DNA of 36,130 nucleotides from JAZKFT01 sp043760535 (GTDB taxonomy: Bacteria; Bacteroidota; Bacteroidia; Chitinophagales; Chitinophagaceae), in NCBI GenBank assembly GCA_043760535.1, contig JAYUOV010000181.1:1-36130 (forward strand). Direction: 5' to 3'. Shown in pieces: positions 14,747-22,449 of this stretch. The notes under the pieces were generated by a model, which was not told the origin of the DNA, did not search any database, and saw only the letters and a program-made list of their open reading frames with translations. Position 1 is the first letter of the stretch; the number at the start of each line of letters is the position of its first letter. The position numbers were made by a program, and so were the translations under genes.

Positions 14747-15204
14747 ATTGCAAATTTATTATCTTTTTTGGTCAATAAAAAGGCTTCATAATCTTCACCC
14801 ACAATAAACTCCTCCCAATTTCCTTCTTTATTGTATCCTAAAACTACAAAGTCCTCCGAAATTTCGGCTAAATTATTTGTTATGCCCATTCTATACAACC
14901 TTGTCCTAACGGCTGTACTTCCGGTAGCGAATATCCAGGCTTCCGGATGTTTTTCTATAAATGCATAAACTGTAGAAGCAACTGTTGCCAGTACTTTTAA
15001 ACTATCTGCATTATTGGTTACTGAAATGTCATTAATGCTATTTTTAGTTTCGTCAAAATCGCCAAAGCCTATATTGTAAACATTTTCGGTGCCGGTTTCT
15101 GTATACTCCACAATTTTTTTTATAGTTCCCTTAGGCCCTTCGCTCATGAATTCAAATAATTGCAAAAGCGGTTCAGAACGATATTGATACTTTGGTTGCT
15201 TCAT
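14743..15204 (-). CDS. DUF6934 family protein
   Basis: 153 residues with features I associate with DUF6934: FEFMSEGPKGTIKKIVEYT, NIGFGDFDETKNSINDISVT, NNADSLKVLATVASTVYAFIE and ATGSTAVRTRLYRMGI. The GSTxxRTRLY segment recalls a nucleotide- or phosphate-binding loop, but the activity is not known. It is cytoplasmic, with no signal peptide. The stop overlaps the start of a 50-residue gene (ATGA), forming a compact two-gene unit in a stretch of small accessory genes. A toxin-antitoxin or defence-related role is possible but unsupported. Confidence 0.75.
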   Translation of the reverse strand: MKQPKYQYRSEPLLQLFEFMSEGPKGTIKKIVEYTETGTENVYNIGFGDFDETKNSINDISVTNNADSLKVLATVASTVYAFIEKHPEAWIFATGSTAVRTRLYRMGITNNLAEISEDFVVLGYNKEGNWEEFIVGEDYEAFLLTKKDNKFAI

Positions 15205-15217
15205 TATTTTAGTGCTA

Positions 15218-15469
15218 CTATTTTTTAAAACTATTGTCTTCCGCCAAAATAGAATCTACAATTTCCGTCACCCTCATTTTTTTCAAGCTATCGAGCCTTA
15301 CAGTTTCCTTTTTGTAAATACTATCCAGCATAGCATTGCCCGTACTGTCCATTAATTTTTGCCAGGCTTCCTGTTCACGTATTTTTTCCTCTTTTAGTTT
15401 ACACGAAGCAGCTAACAACATGGCTGCAATGCCTGTTAAACAAATGCTTTTTATCCGTGTCTTGCTCAT
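15218..15469 (-). CDS. Small predicted lipoprotein
   Basis: 83 residues from the ATG at 15469 (MSKTRIKSICLTGIAAMLLAASCK); an ATG four codons upstream is also in frame. LLAASC is a clear lipobox, so the product is probably an outer- or inner-membrane lipoprotein. The mature part is helical and charged (EKIREQEAWQKLMDS... SLKKMRVTEIVDSIL). It ends 14 bases before the DUF6934 start and may be co-transcribed with it. Function unknown. Confidence 0.65.
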   Translation of the reverse strand: MSKTRIKSICLTGIAAMLLAASCKLKEEKIREQEAWQKLMDSTGNAMLDSIYKKETVRLDSLKKMRVTEIVDSILAEDNSFKK

Positions 15470-15502
15470 TGTATAATCCACAACGGTAAATTTACAGGCA
15501 GA

Positions 15503-16138
15503 ATGAAGAAAAAAATTCGAGATATACTTTTACTTATCGGTTTAGCTACTGGTAATTTTTGGGCAATAGCCCAACCGCCAAAGGTGCAGCCAATACACCC
15601 TGTATATGGCGCCAATGATACAATGGTGGTATATGCAACCGTAATGGCCGATGGATCTATAATACCTACCGGTGCACTGCTAGATGCATACTGCTATGCC
15701 AAAATGCCCCCGTGGATGGTGGAAAAAAAGAAAGAATGGACGCGGCTTCGCAATGCAGTATATGTGTGCTATCCTTACGCTAAAGAAGCCGGAAAAATAA
15801 TAAACGAAGTAAATGCTAAACTTAACGGTGTAACCAACGAAAAAGAACGAAAGAAAATAATTAAAGCCAGGGAAAAGGATATGCGTAAAAATTTTACCAG
15901 CAAAATTACCGACCTCAGCGTTTATCAGGGCAAAGTGTTGATGAAACTCATTAACCGGGAAACCGGCAATAATTGTTTTGAAATATTAAAAGAATACAAG
16001 GGCGGTTTCAATGCCGTTTTATACCAATCTATAGCCTTCGTTTTTGGAAGCAACCTCAAGCAATCCTACGACCCTACCGGTGCAGATAAAGAAATAGAAC
16101 AAATAGTGAAAGATGTGGAAAAACTGTACAGAGGATAA
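15503..16138 (+). CDS. DUF4294 family exported protein
   Basis: 211 residues with an N-terminal signal peptide (MKKKIRDILLLIGLATGNFW, cleaved near AIAQP). The body matches DUF4294, a Bacteroidota family of unknown function: RLRNAVYVCYPYAKEAGKI, KDMRKNFTSKITDLSVYQGKV, LMKLINRETGNNCFEILKEY, KGGFNAVLYQSIA. It is likely periplasmic. It is transcribed divergently from the lipoprotein at 15469. A spacer full of repeats separates it from bshB1 downstream. Confidence 0.85.
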   Translation: MKKKIRDILLLIGLATGNFWAIAQPPKVQPIHPVYGANDTMVVYATVMADGSIIPTGALLDAYCYAKMPPWMVEKKKEWTRLRNAVYVCYPYAKEAGKIINEVNAKLNGVTNEKERKKIIKAREKDMRKNFTSKITDLSVYQGKVLMKLINRETGNNCFEILKEYKGGFNAVLYQSIAFVFGSNLKQSYDPTGADKEIEQIVKDVEKLYRG

Positions 16139-16190
16139 AATCAGTTGGCAGTTATTTTGTTTGCAGTTTGCAATGCTGGCGAAACAGTCA
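16139..16190. repeat. Second copy of GTTTGCAGTTTGCAA intergenic repeat
   Basis: CAGTTGGCAGTTATTTT is followed by GTTTGCAGTTTGCAA, the same 15-mer found before ccmF at about 11060. Both copies begin a few bases after a gene's stop, suggesting a dispersed short element. Confidence 0.4.
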
Positions 16191-16242
16191 TTATTTTGCT
16201 GCCATTAAACAGGCAATAAAAAACAATAATCCTCAAATCTTA

Positions 16243-16350
16243 CAATCCTTAAATCTCACAATCCTACAATCCTCAAATCCTAGTCCCTTAATCCTACAAA
16301 CCTTAAATCTCACAATCCTGCAATCCTTAAATCCTAGTCCCATAATCCTA
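16243..16350. repeat. 54-bp tandem duplication, CCTTAAATC-rich
   Basis: Positions 16243-16296 and 16297-16350 are tandem copies with four mismatches, and a partial third copy follows at 16351. Each copy is itself built of shorter AATCCTNAAATC/CAATCCTAC units. The block occupies most of the leader of bshB1. It reads as a frame (repeated ILQSLN units), but its repetitive codons indicate non-coding DNA. Confidence 0.75.
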
Positions 16351-16368
16351 CAATCCTTAAAAAATTTA

Positions 16369-17097
16369 GTGAAAATAGACATACTGGCCTTTGGTGCCCA
16401 CCCCGATGATGTAGAACTAGGTTGCAGCGGCGTTTTAATGATGGAAAAATTGCAAGGCAAAAAAACGGGTGTAATAGATTTAACCATGGGCGAACTAGGA
16501 ACCCGTGGTACACCCGAAACCCGTTTTGCAGAATCCATTGCAGCTACCGCCATTATGCAACTAAACGTACGAGACAACCTGAAACTGGCCGATGGTTTTT
16601 TCGAAAATAATAAAACCGACCAGTTGGAAGTTATTTGGGCCATTAGAAAATACCAGCCAGAAATTATTTTGTGCAATGCACCCTCCGACCGCCACCCCGA
16701 CCATGGCCGTGGGGCAAAACTATTACAAGATGCTTCATTTTTAGCTGGGTTAAGAAAAGTAGAGACGATGGATAATGGCATTGTACAAGCACCCTGGAAA
16801 CCCAAATATGTGCTACATTATATACAAGACCGCTACTTGCAACCCAATTTTGTGGTGGACATTACCCCTGTGATGGATCGTAAAATAGAAGCTATTAAAG
16901 CTTACAGCACCCAATTTAATTCTCCCGACACCAGCGAACCACAAACTTATATTTCTACCCCCGACTTTTTAGAAAGCATTATTTACCGTGCTAAAATGCT
17001 GGGCAAAATGATAGGCGTACCGTATGCCGAAGGCTTTATTTCCGAAAAAATGATAGGCCTCAGCAGCTTAGAGGCACTGGTGCAAAATGTTACGTAA
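16369..17097 (+). CDS. bshB1: Bacillithiol biosynthesis deacetylase BshB1
   Basis: A 242-residue PIG-L/LmbE-fold zinc deacetylase that removes the acetyl group from GlcNAc-malate in bacillithiol synthesis. Motifs are DILAFGAHPDDVELGCSG at the N-terminus, TMGELGTRGTPETRFAES, and APSDRHPDHGRGAKL, which supplies the second zinc-binding histidine region. It ends EGFISEKMIGLSSLEALV, typical for BshB1. The start is taken as GTG 16369 (VKIDILAFGAHPDD), because the frame further upstream is the tandem repeat. It stands alone here; bshA and bshC are not in the window. Confidence 0.92.
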   Translation: MKIDILAFGAHPDDVELGCSGVLMMEKLQGKKTGVIDLTMGELGTRGTPETRFAESIAATAIMQLNVRDNLKLADGFFENNKTDQLEVIWAIRKYQPEIILCNAPSDRHPDHGRGAKLLQDASFLAGLRKVETMDNGIVQAPWKPKYVLHYIQDRYLQPNFVVDITPVMDRKIEAIKAYSTQFNSPDTSEPQTYISTPDFLESIIYRAKMLGKMIGVPYAEGFISEKMIGLSSLEALVQNVT

Positions 17098-17211
17098 ACC
17101 TGTTTTACATCATATAATAGCATCCGGCACAGTATTATCATTGCATTAGAAACAGATAGGATAGTAACTTTAACTAACAAATCTTTGTCTTCTTTCTTAA
17201 AATTTGGCGGT

Positions 17212-17219
17212 TATCTTTG
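17212..17219 (+). promoter_or_regulatory. -7 promoter element (TATCTTTG) upstream of desaturase
   Basis: TATCTTTG is a full match to TAnnTTTG. It would give a leader of about 165 bases before the desaturase ATG. The rest of the 294-bp spacer (17098-17391) is A+T-rich with no gene supported. Confidence 0.45.
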
Positions 17220-17391
17220 TACCCTAAAATTAAGAAATATTTTGCCTTTTAAAATCGGCCGAACTATTCTTTTTGCAATCTGTTTATCAATTAAGAAAAT
17301 AAAATCCGTCCTCTTTTACACAATCTTTCTGTTGCATCATTCACACCCAATTTTACAATTATGATAAATAATTCATCTAAATAAAAAATTC

Positions 17392-18456
17392 ATGATTCCT
17401 AAATTTCCATCAGGTAGCCCTTCTATCCACAGTATATTAAAAAGCCGTGTGCAGGAATACTTTGATACAAGTGGTGTAGAACGCCGTGGTTATACCAAAC
17501 TATACATGAAGGCAATTGTGCTGATAGCCCTGCTGGTAGCGGTGTATGTTCATTTGGTGTTTTTTACACCGGTTTGGTATTTGGCTTTGGTAGAATGTGG
17601 TTTTTTGGGCATTGTAATTTCGGGTGTTGGGTTTAATGTAATGCACGATGGCAGCCATGGCAGCTTTAGTCAAAACAAAAAACTGAACGCATTTGCAGCA
17701 TGGTCGCTAGATTTTTTGGGGGGCAATGCTTTTATGTGGAATATGAAACATTGTATGATTCACCATAGTTTCACCAATGTAGAAGGTGTAGATGATGATA
17801 TAAATGTGGGCATTCTAATGCGTATGAACGAACACCAAAAAAAGTTTATGATGCACCGTTTTCAGCATTGGTACTTTTGGTTTTTATACATGCTGCTCTA
17901 TGTAGCCTGGATATTTTACACAGATTATAAGAAGTATTTTAGCGGAATGATTGGTAGTGTACCTATTAAAAAAATGAGTGCCAAAGACCATTTCACTTTT
18001 TGGAGTGGTAAAATATTACATGCGGCTATTTACATGTTAATACCCATAATAGTGGTGGGTCCTCTTGCATGGTTTATTGGATTTATGACAATGGGAATGG
18101 TAGCAGGCCTGGTTTTAAGTATCGTTTTTCAACTGGCACATACAGTAGATAGTACTGAGTTTCCTACAGCAGACATTGATAGCAACAAATTGCCCGACGA
18201 ATTTGCGGTTCATCAAATTAAAACCACAGCCAATTTTGCAACTAATAATAAGTTAATAAGCTGGATGGTAGGCGGATTAAATTTCCAGATTGAACACCAT
18301 TTGTTCCCAAAAGTTTCGCATGTACATTACCCAGCTATCAGCCGCATTGTTCGCAATGTGTGTCAGGAGTTCAACATTCCTTATCTGGAATACCCCACTA
18401 TGGGCAAAGCCATTTTAGCGCATGTAAGCCATCTTAAAAAAATGGGGACACCTTAA
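17392..18456 (+). CDS. Membrane fatty-acid (acyl-CoA/lipid) desaturase
   Basis: A 354-residue integral-membrane di-iron desaturase. All three histidine boxes are present: HDGSH (residues 85-89), HCMIHH (120-125) and QIEHH (299-303). The Gln-type third box is found in front-end (delta-5/delta-6, linoleoyl-CoA type) desaturases. Hydrophobic segments flank the boxes (IVLIALLVAVYVHLVFF, FWFLYMLLYVAWIFY, ILHAAIYMLIPIIVVG). The enzyme would introduce double bases into membrane acyl chains, probably for fluidity control; the exact position cannot be read from sequence. It is monocistronic, with its own promoter-like motif and a strong terminator 20 bases after the stop. Confidence 0.9.
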   Translation: MIPKFPSGSPSIHSILKSRVQEYFDTSGVERRGYTKLYMKAIVLIALLVAVYVHLVFFTPVWYLALVECGFLGIVISGVGFNVMHDGSHGSFSQNKKLNAFAAWSLDFLGGNAFMWNMKHCMIHHSFTNVEGVDDDINVGILMRMNEHQKKFMMHRFQHWYFWFLYMLLYVAWIFYTDYKKYFSGMIGSVPIKKMSAKDHFTFWSGKILHAAIYMLIPIIVVGPLAWFIGFMTMGMVAGLVLSIVFQLAHTVDSTEFPTADIDSNKLPDEFAVHQIKTTANFATNNKLISWMVGGLNFQIEHHLFPKVSHVHYPAISRIVRNVCQEFNIPYLEYPTMGKAILAHVSHLKKMGTP

Positions 18457-18475
18457 AAAATATTTTATAAAATTT

Positions 18476-18500
18476 AACCAGCCTTTTGGCTGGTTTTTTT
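18476..18500 (+). terminator. Rho-independent terminator of desaturase gene
   Basis: AACCAGCC (18476-18483), loop TTTT, GGCTGGTT (18488-18495), followed by a T-run to 18500. It is a perfect 8-bp stem directly after the desaturase stop. Confidence 0.9.
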
Positions 18501-18529
18501 GTGCATTTTGTTTTATTCCTTAGTTTCAA

Positions 18530-18695
18530 AACTCCTTACACCTCTCAGTTTTAATTGCGTAGTTTTTCTTTTTTGAACCCAGCGAAAGCCGTGCCCTGAT
18601 GGAGCGACATTGGCGACGCTCCGTTCAACTGTTTGCTACTATCCGGCTTTTTAGACTGCGAATAACAAGCGGTTTCAGTTCACAAGTAAGGAGTT
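18530..18695. repeat. MITE-like or ncRNA-like inverted-repeat unit
   Basis: AACTCCTTAC (18530-18539) and GTAAGGAGTT (18686-18695) are perfect 10-bp terminal inverted repeats around 146 bp. Inside are two nested stems: AAAGCCG (18585-18591) with CGGCTTT (18644-18650), and GGAGCG (18601-18606) with CGCTCC (18617-18622). The arms between show further imperfect pairing. The centre carries ACATTGGCGA and CTCCGTTC...TTGCTACT, shared with spacers near 22.5 and 33.8 kb. It lies between the desaturase terminator and the next gene. Confidence 0.4.
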
Positions 18696-18720
18696 CTGAG
18701 TTTGGTAAAAATATTTAAAC

Positions 18721-19284
18721 ATGAAAAAACTATACTCATTATGTCTGCTCGTTTTTTCCTTTGGCCTGGCACAGGCTCAAATTAAAAAGGGTAATACATT
18801 GATAGGTGCTTCTTTGGGCAATAGTAGTATTATTTTGGGCGAAGGCGTAGCTGCTTTTAGCCTTCGGGCAAACCCTACTGTAGGCGTAATGCTTACGAAT
18901 AACTGGATGGCAGGGGCTGGCGTTTCGTTAGGTACTATTGTATCCGATGGCTTTACAGGTTTGGTGGGCGTAAATCCGTTTGCACGTTATTATTACAATA
19001 GCAAAAACAGTAGGGATAGTCTGTATAAAAGCTTTTTTCTGCAAGGCGGTATTGGTCTTGCTGCTGCATTTGGAGAGATAGAACAGTCATCTGTATATTC
19101 TGGCCTTGGCGGTGGGTATTGCAGGTTTATTACCCCAGATGTAGGGCTGGAATTAGCTACTTCTGCCAACTTTGTTGTGCCACTTGGCAGTAACAATGAT
19201 GGCCACATCAACATTGGATTTTCGCTGGGTTTGCAAATAGTGCTTGATAAAAATCTGCATTTATTTAAGCGAAAGAAACCATAA
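18721..19284 (+). CDS. Probable outer-membrane beta-barrel protein
   Basis: 187 residues with a cleavable signal peptide (MKKLYSLCLLVFSFGLAQAQ). The mature part alternates glycine-rich and aromatic strands (TLIGASLGNSSIILG, NPTVGVMLTNNWMAGAGVSLG, FFLQGGIGLAAAFG, HINIGFSLGLQIVL), the pattern of a small 8-stranded OmpW/OprF-type barrel common in Bacteroidota. No specific function can be given. It is monocistronic. Confidence 0.75.
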   Translation: MKKLYSLCLLVFSFGLAQAQIKKGNTLIGASLGNSSIILGEGVAAFSLRANPTVGVMLTNNWMAGAGVSLGTIVSDGFTGLVGVNPFARYYYNSKNSRDSLYKSFFLQGGIGLAAAFGEIEQSSVYSGLGGGYCRFITPDVGLELATSANFVVPLGSNNDGHINIGFSLGLQIVLDKNLHLFKRKKP

Positions 19285-19301
19285 AATAATGGGTTGCATA
19301 T

Positions 19302-19742
19302 CTACTTAAAGGTGGTGCCTTTCGCCGTCCACCAGGGGTGGATTTCATAATCCATTCTGCCAGCGGCTATGGCAGGGTCGCTTTTCAGTAATGCTTCTAC
19401 TTCTTCTTTTGTAGGTACATTAAAAATAAAAATGCCCCTCCAGTTTCCATTATCCCCAAAAGGGCCGGCCACGTTTATTTTGCCTTGTTCGGCCAGCCGG
19501 TTCAGGTTGGCCATGTGCCCGGCCTCTAGTTTGTTTATCACCGCAGTATCCTTTATCTCATCAATGCGTTTTCCTTTTACCAGCATTACAAACCAATATT
19601 GTTTCATCTCGTATTTGGGAGCTGGCTTTACGGTGTCGCTTTTAGCATTTTGCGGATCATTTTCAGCGTTTTGTGCATTTGTTTTTTCAAAAGAAAAACA
19701 GATTGCCACCAAAGTTACAAAAGAGGCCAATGTTTTTTTCAT
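19302..19742 (-). CDS. Exported YciI-like domain protein
   Basis: 146 residues from the ATG at 19742 (MKKTLASFVTLVAICFSFEKTNAQ, a signal peptide). The frame extends 42 codons upstream, but that part is hydrophobic noise ahead of a clean signal peptide. The mature domain (KQYWFVMLVKGKRIDEIKDT, HMANLNRLAEQGKINVAGPF, GDNGNWRGIFIFNVPTKEEV, LLKSDPAIAAGRMDYEIHPWW) matches the YciI/YCII ferredoxin-like fold, with the AGPF and DPA elements of that family. Family members are small enzymes or binding proteins of unclear role; an exported form is common in this phylum. It converges on the beta-barrel gene. Confidence 0.8.
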   Translation of the reverse strand: MKKTLASFVTLVAICFSFEKTNAQNAENDPQNAKSDTVKPAPKYEMKQYWFVMLVKGKRIDEIKDTAVINKLEAGHMANLNRLAEQGKINVAGPFGDNGNWRGIFIFNVPTKEEVEALLKSDPAIAAGRMDYEIHPWWTAKGTTFK

Positions 19743-19919
19743 GATGATATATTTGAGGAATAAAGAAATACAATAGAAATGAATTACACAAAGGAAAATG
19801 ATAATACCAGAAATAAGACTGTATAAAAGGGTAAAATAGACAATGAAAGATTTTTTTGCAATAATCAATGTTTAAACATTAATTTTACCTTCTTAAATTT
19901 AAAACTATAAAAGTAATAA

Positions 19920-20471
19920 ATGTCAACACAATCTAAATGGGTAATAGACCCAAGCCACAGCGAAATTGCATTTAAAGTAAAGCACCTGATGATCACCAAC
20001 GTGAAAGGTATTTTCAAAACATTTGAAGCCAGCATACTTACCACCGGTGACGATTTTATGACTGCCGAAATCAACTTTAGCCTCGATCCAAATTCGATAG
20101 ATACCTCAAGTGCCGACCGTGATACACACTTGAAAAGTGCTGACTTCTTTGATGTGGAAAACCACAAGCAAATAACTTTTGTAGCCAATACTTACGAAAA
20201 TGTAGATGGCGACGGCAGCTACGAACTATTGGGCGACCTTGCCATTAAAGGCATCACCAAACGCATTAAATTAAATGTAGAATTTGGCGGCGTTGCCAAA
20301 GACCCTTGGGGTAATGTAAAAGCAGGCTTCACCATTAATGGAAAATTAAACCGCAAAGATTTTGGCCTTGTTTGGAATGCTGCCTTGGAAACAGGTGGCG
20401 TTTTGGTAAGCGAAGATGTTCGCATAAGCTGCGATATACAGTTACTTAAAACCACAGAGATGGAAGCTTAA
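19920..20471 (+). CDS. YceI family lipid-binding protein
   Basis: 183 residues matching YceI: WVIDPSHSEIAFKVKHLMIT at the start, GIFKTFEASI, DTSSADRDTHLKSADFFDVE, and GDLAIKGITKRIKLNVEFGG. YceI proteins are lipocalin-like barrels that bind isoprenoid or fatty-acid ligands. No signal peptide is visible (MSTQSKWVIDPSHS), so this member is predicted to be cytoplasmic. It is divergent from the YciI-like gene, sharing a 177-bp spacer. Confidence 0.92.
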   Translation: MSTQSKWVIDPSHSEIAFKVKHLMITNVKGIFKTFEASILTTGDDFMTAEINFSLDPNSIDTSSADRDTHLKSADFFDVENHKQITFVANTYENVDGDGSYELLGDLAIKGITKRIKLNVEFGGVAKDPWGNVKAGFTINGKLNRKDFGLVWNAALETGGVLVSEDVRISCDIQLLKTTEMEA

Positions 20472-20477
20472 ATACCA

Positions 20478-20553
20478 TGTATGATTTGTGATGTATTAAG
20501 TGTCATAAGATAAGGAAAAGGGGCTTGAAAAATCATACATCACAAATCATACA
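20478..20553. repeat. 18-bp perfect inverted repeat after YceI gene
   Basis: TGTATGATTTGTGATGTA at 20478-20495 is the exact complement of 20536-20553, with a 40-base loop. It begins seven bases after the YceI stop. No T-tract follows directly, so it may be a REP-like intergenic palindrome that also stabilises the transcript end. Confidence 0.6.
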
Positions 20554-20895
20554 ATAAAAACTATTAAACTTACCAAATCTTACTCCCAAAGCGGCTACAG
20601 AATGAATTTGTAAAAAAGCCAAAAAAAGTATTGTGACCTCCTAGTACATAAGCTTCTTTACTGCTTTGCAAAAATGTAAACCATCATAGAAAAAGCGATT
20701 ACTTGTTTGCGCAATACAGTTGTTGTAACAGCAACTCGTTACAAACCGCACTTGGTTTAAAAACACAGCATTTGCCCGATTCGCCTGATGAACCTTTTTT
20801 TCCACTACTATGTTAAAGCCGGGAGAAAAGTACCATACGGGTACAATGTATAAGGTTTCTGTAAAGTGATTTTCAATTTGGTAGTAAGGTAAAAG
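20554..20895 (-). other. Gene-free spacer with an unassigned open frame
   Basis: From 20895 back to a TAG at 20641-20643 a minus-strand frame is open for 84 codons, directly after and in frame with the antitoxin stop. It contains YIVPVWYFSPGFNIVVEKK and a Cys-rich part (VTSCCYNNCIAQ). There is no start of its own and no recognisable family, so it may be a gene relic or chance. Nothing else is seen in this stretch. Confidence 0.25.
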
Positions 20896-21198
20896 TTAAT
20901 GTTGAAGCGTAAATTTGAGATGCACACCGAGACCTTGCTGAATAATTTTCATTAAAGTGGATAGCCGTATATCGGATGCATTGTTCTCAATTCTGGAGAT
21001 GTAAGATTTGTTGGTCCCGCATTTTATGGCTAATTCTTCTTGTGTCATGCCTAGTATGGTTCTTGCATCTTCTAACAATACGCCTAGCCTAAATGCTTCA
21101 AATTGTTGTTCCCATTCTTCACGTTTGGGGGCACCCTTTTTCCCGTATTTTTTATCCAGAATCTGGTCTAATGTTGTGCTGTTAGTCTTTGTTTTCAA
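20896..21198 (-). CDS. higA: HigA-type antitoxin (XRE HTH)
   Basis: 100 residues with a C-terminal Xre-family helix-turn-helix: LEDARTILGMTQEELAIKCG, then TNKSYISRIENNASDIRLSTL. The N-terminal part (ILDKKYGKKGAPKREEWEQQ) is the usual toxin-binding extension of Bacteroidota HigA antitoxins. It lies one base after the toxin stop, in the toxin-first order characteristic of higBA, and begins at TTG (21198); no ATG is available. It would neutralise HigB and repress the operon. Confidence 0.88.
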   Translation of the reverse strand: MKTKTNSTTLDQILDKKYGKKGAPKREEWEQQFEAFRLGVLLEDARTILGMTQEELAIKCGTNKSYISRIENNASDIRLSTLMKIIQQGLGVHLKFTLQH

Positions 21199-21199
21199 T

Positions 21200-21472
21200 T
21201 TAATACTCTTTCACTATTTTAATTGCTTTATCCAATTCCTGTTTAGGCATTTTTTGGGTTTTCTTTAGAAAAGCATTGCCAAGAACTACAAGAATGCCTC
21301 TATCAAAAAATGAGAAAATCCTATAGATATTATTCTTGACCTCAACCCTTATTTCATAAAGCCCTTTCGTTCCTTCTATGTGCTTAAAATACTTTTCAGG
21401 CACTTTAGAAACAACCCTAATCAGGTTTAAAGTCCATTCTATTTTTCCCTGCACATTACCGGGCTGTTCCAC
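21200..21472 (-). CDS. higB: HigB/RelE-type toxin, N-terminus without normal start
   Basis: 90 residues from GTG 21472, matching HigB toxins (IEWTLNLIRVVSKVPEKYFKH, IEGTKGLYEIRVEVKNNIYRIF, SFFDRGILVVLGNAFLKKTQ). These are ribosome-dependent mRNA interferases of the RelE superfamily. Family members normally begin about 13 residues earlier with 'MKVIAYKSYF'. Here the frame upstream reads VIAYKSYFIDFY back to 21508 but has no start codon. An ATG at 21510-21508 is out of frame and directly followed by TAA. A one-base deletion or start loss may have weakened or killed the toxin, or a rare start is used. Confidence 0.75.
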   Translation of the reverse strand: MEQPGNVQGKIEWTLNLIRVVSKVPEKYFKHIEGTKGLYEIRVEVKNNIYRIFSFFDRGILVVLGNAFLKKTQKMPKQELDKAIKIVKEY

Positions 21473-21590
21473 ATAAAAATCGATAAAATAGCTTTTATAT
21501 GCTATTACATGTCTTTAAATAAGCACGGCAAAAGTTAACTTATCACACAACAATGGCAAATTATTGTTTTTATGGAAAACAATAGTAGAT

Positions 21591-22412
21591 CTATAAATGA
21601 TTGGTCAGTTTCACTGCCTCCACCGCTTCTTTCACATCATGCACTCTTAAAATAGCAGCCCCATTTATAAGCCCAACAGTATTTAAAGCCGTTGTTCCAT
21701 TTAAAGCCTCATTAGCAGTAACGCCAAGGGTTTTGTAAATAGTAGATTTGCGGCTAATGCCTAGCAGGATGGGCTTTCCAAGAATTTTAAAGACAGATAA
21801 ATTTTTGAGCAATGTAAAATTATGCTCAATGGTTTTACCAAAACCAAAGCCGGGGTCGATGATAACATCCTGGATTCCTGCACTGCGACAGGCGTCTATT
21901 CTTTCTATAAAAAAATCAAGCACATTTTTGGTTACATCATTGTACACCGGGTTGTGCTGCATGGTGGCGGGTGTGCCTTGTATATGCATACATACATACG
22001 GCACTTTGAGAGTGGCTACGGTGGCAAGCATCTCTGCATCCATCATGCCACCGCTAATGTCGTTTACCATTGCAGCACCGGCATCAATGGCTTCTTTAGC
22101 CACGGAGGCATTGTAAGTATCTATTGAAATAATGGCTTCGGGAAATTGTAGTAAAATGGCTGCAATGGCCGGTACTACGCGTTTTATTTCCGCTTCTGCA
22201 CCTACCTGTTCAGCGCCGGGGCGGGTGCTCTGGCCGCCTATATCGAGGATGGCGGCTCCTTCGTTCAGCATTTTTTTGGCTTGTTGTACAATGTCTTCCA
22301 ATGCCTGTTGGCGGCTGCCGACATAGAAACTATCGGGTGTAATGTTAATGATGCCCATTACGATGGGACTTTCTATATTAAGGATTTTTCCTTTGCAGTT
22401 GAGTGTGTACAT
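21591..22412 (-). CDS. folP: Dihydropteroate synthase
   Basis: FolP joins p-aminobenzoate to dihydropterin pyrophosphate in folate synthesis and is the sulfonamide target. The 273 residues carry the signatures MGIINITPDSF, DIGGQSTRPGAEQVG, ISIDTYNASVAKEAIDAGA, VNDISGG, DPGFGFGKTIEHN and LGISRKS, all on a TIM barrel. The start is ATG 22412 (MYTLNCKGKILNIE); the frame runs 41 codons further upstream but there it is a dispersed intergenic repeat. It is transcribed divergently from the DUF1599 gene, a neighbourhood I recall as recurrent in Bacteroidota. Confidence 0.95.
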   Translation of the reverse strand: MYTLNCKGKILNIESPIVMGIINITPDSFYVGSRQQALEDIVQQAKKMLNEGAAILDIGGQSTRPGAEQVGAEAEIKRVVPAIAAILLQFPEAIISIDTYNASVAKEAIDAGAAMVNDISGGMMDAEMLATVATLKVPYVCMHIQGTPATMQHNPVYNDVTKNVLDFFIERIDACRSAGIQDVIIDPGFGFGKTIEHNFTLLKNLSVFKILGKPILLGISRKSTIYKTLGVTANEALNGTTALNTVGLINGAAILRVHDVKEAVEAVKLTNHL

Positions 22413-22449
22413 TCGGTCTTCATTTATTTTTAGATTGTTGCAAAAAACA

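Noticed and set aside
16243..16350. Possible CRISPR array
   Set aside because: Repeats are directly adjacent without unique spacers and no cas gene is present.
16168..16368. N-terminal extension of bshB1
   Set aside because: The stretch is a 54-bp tandem repeat giving repeated ILQSLN units; the conserved protein starts at GTG 16369.
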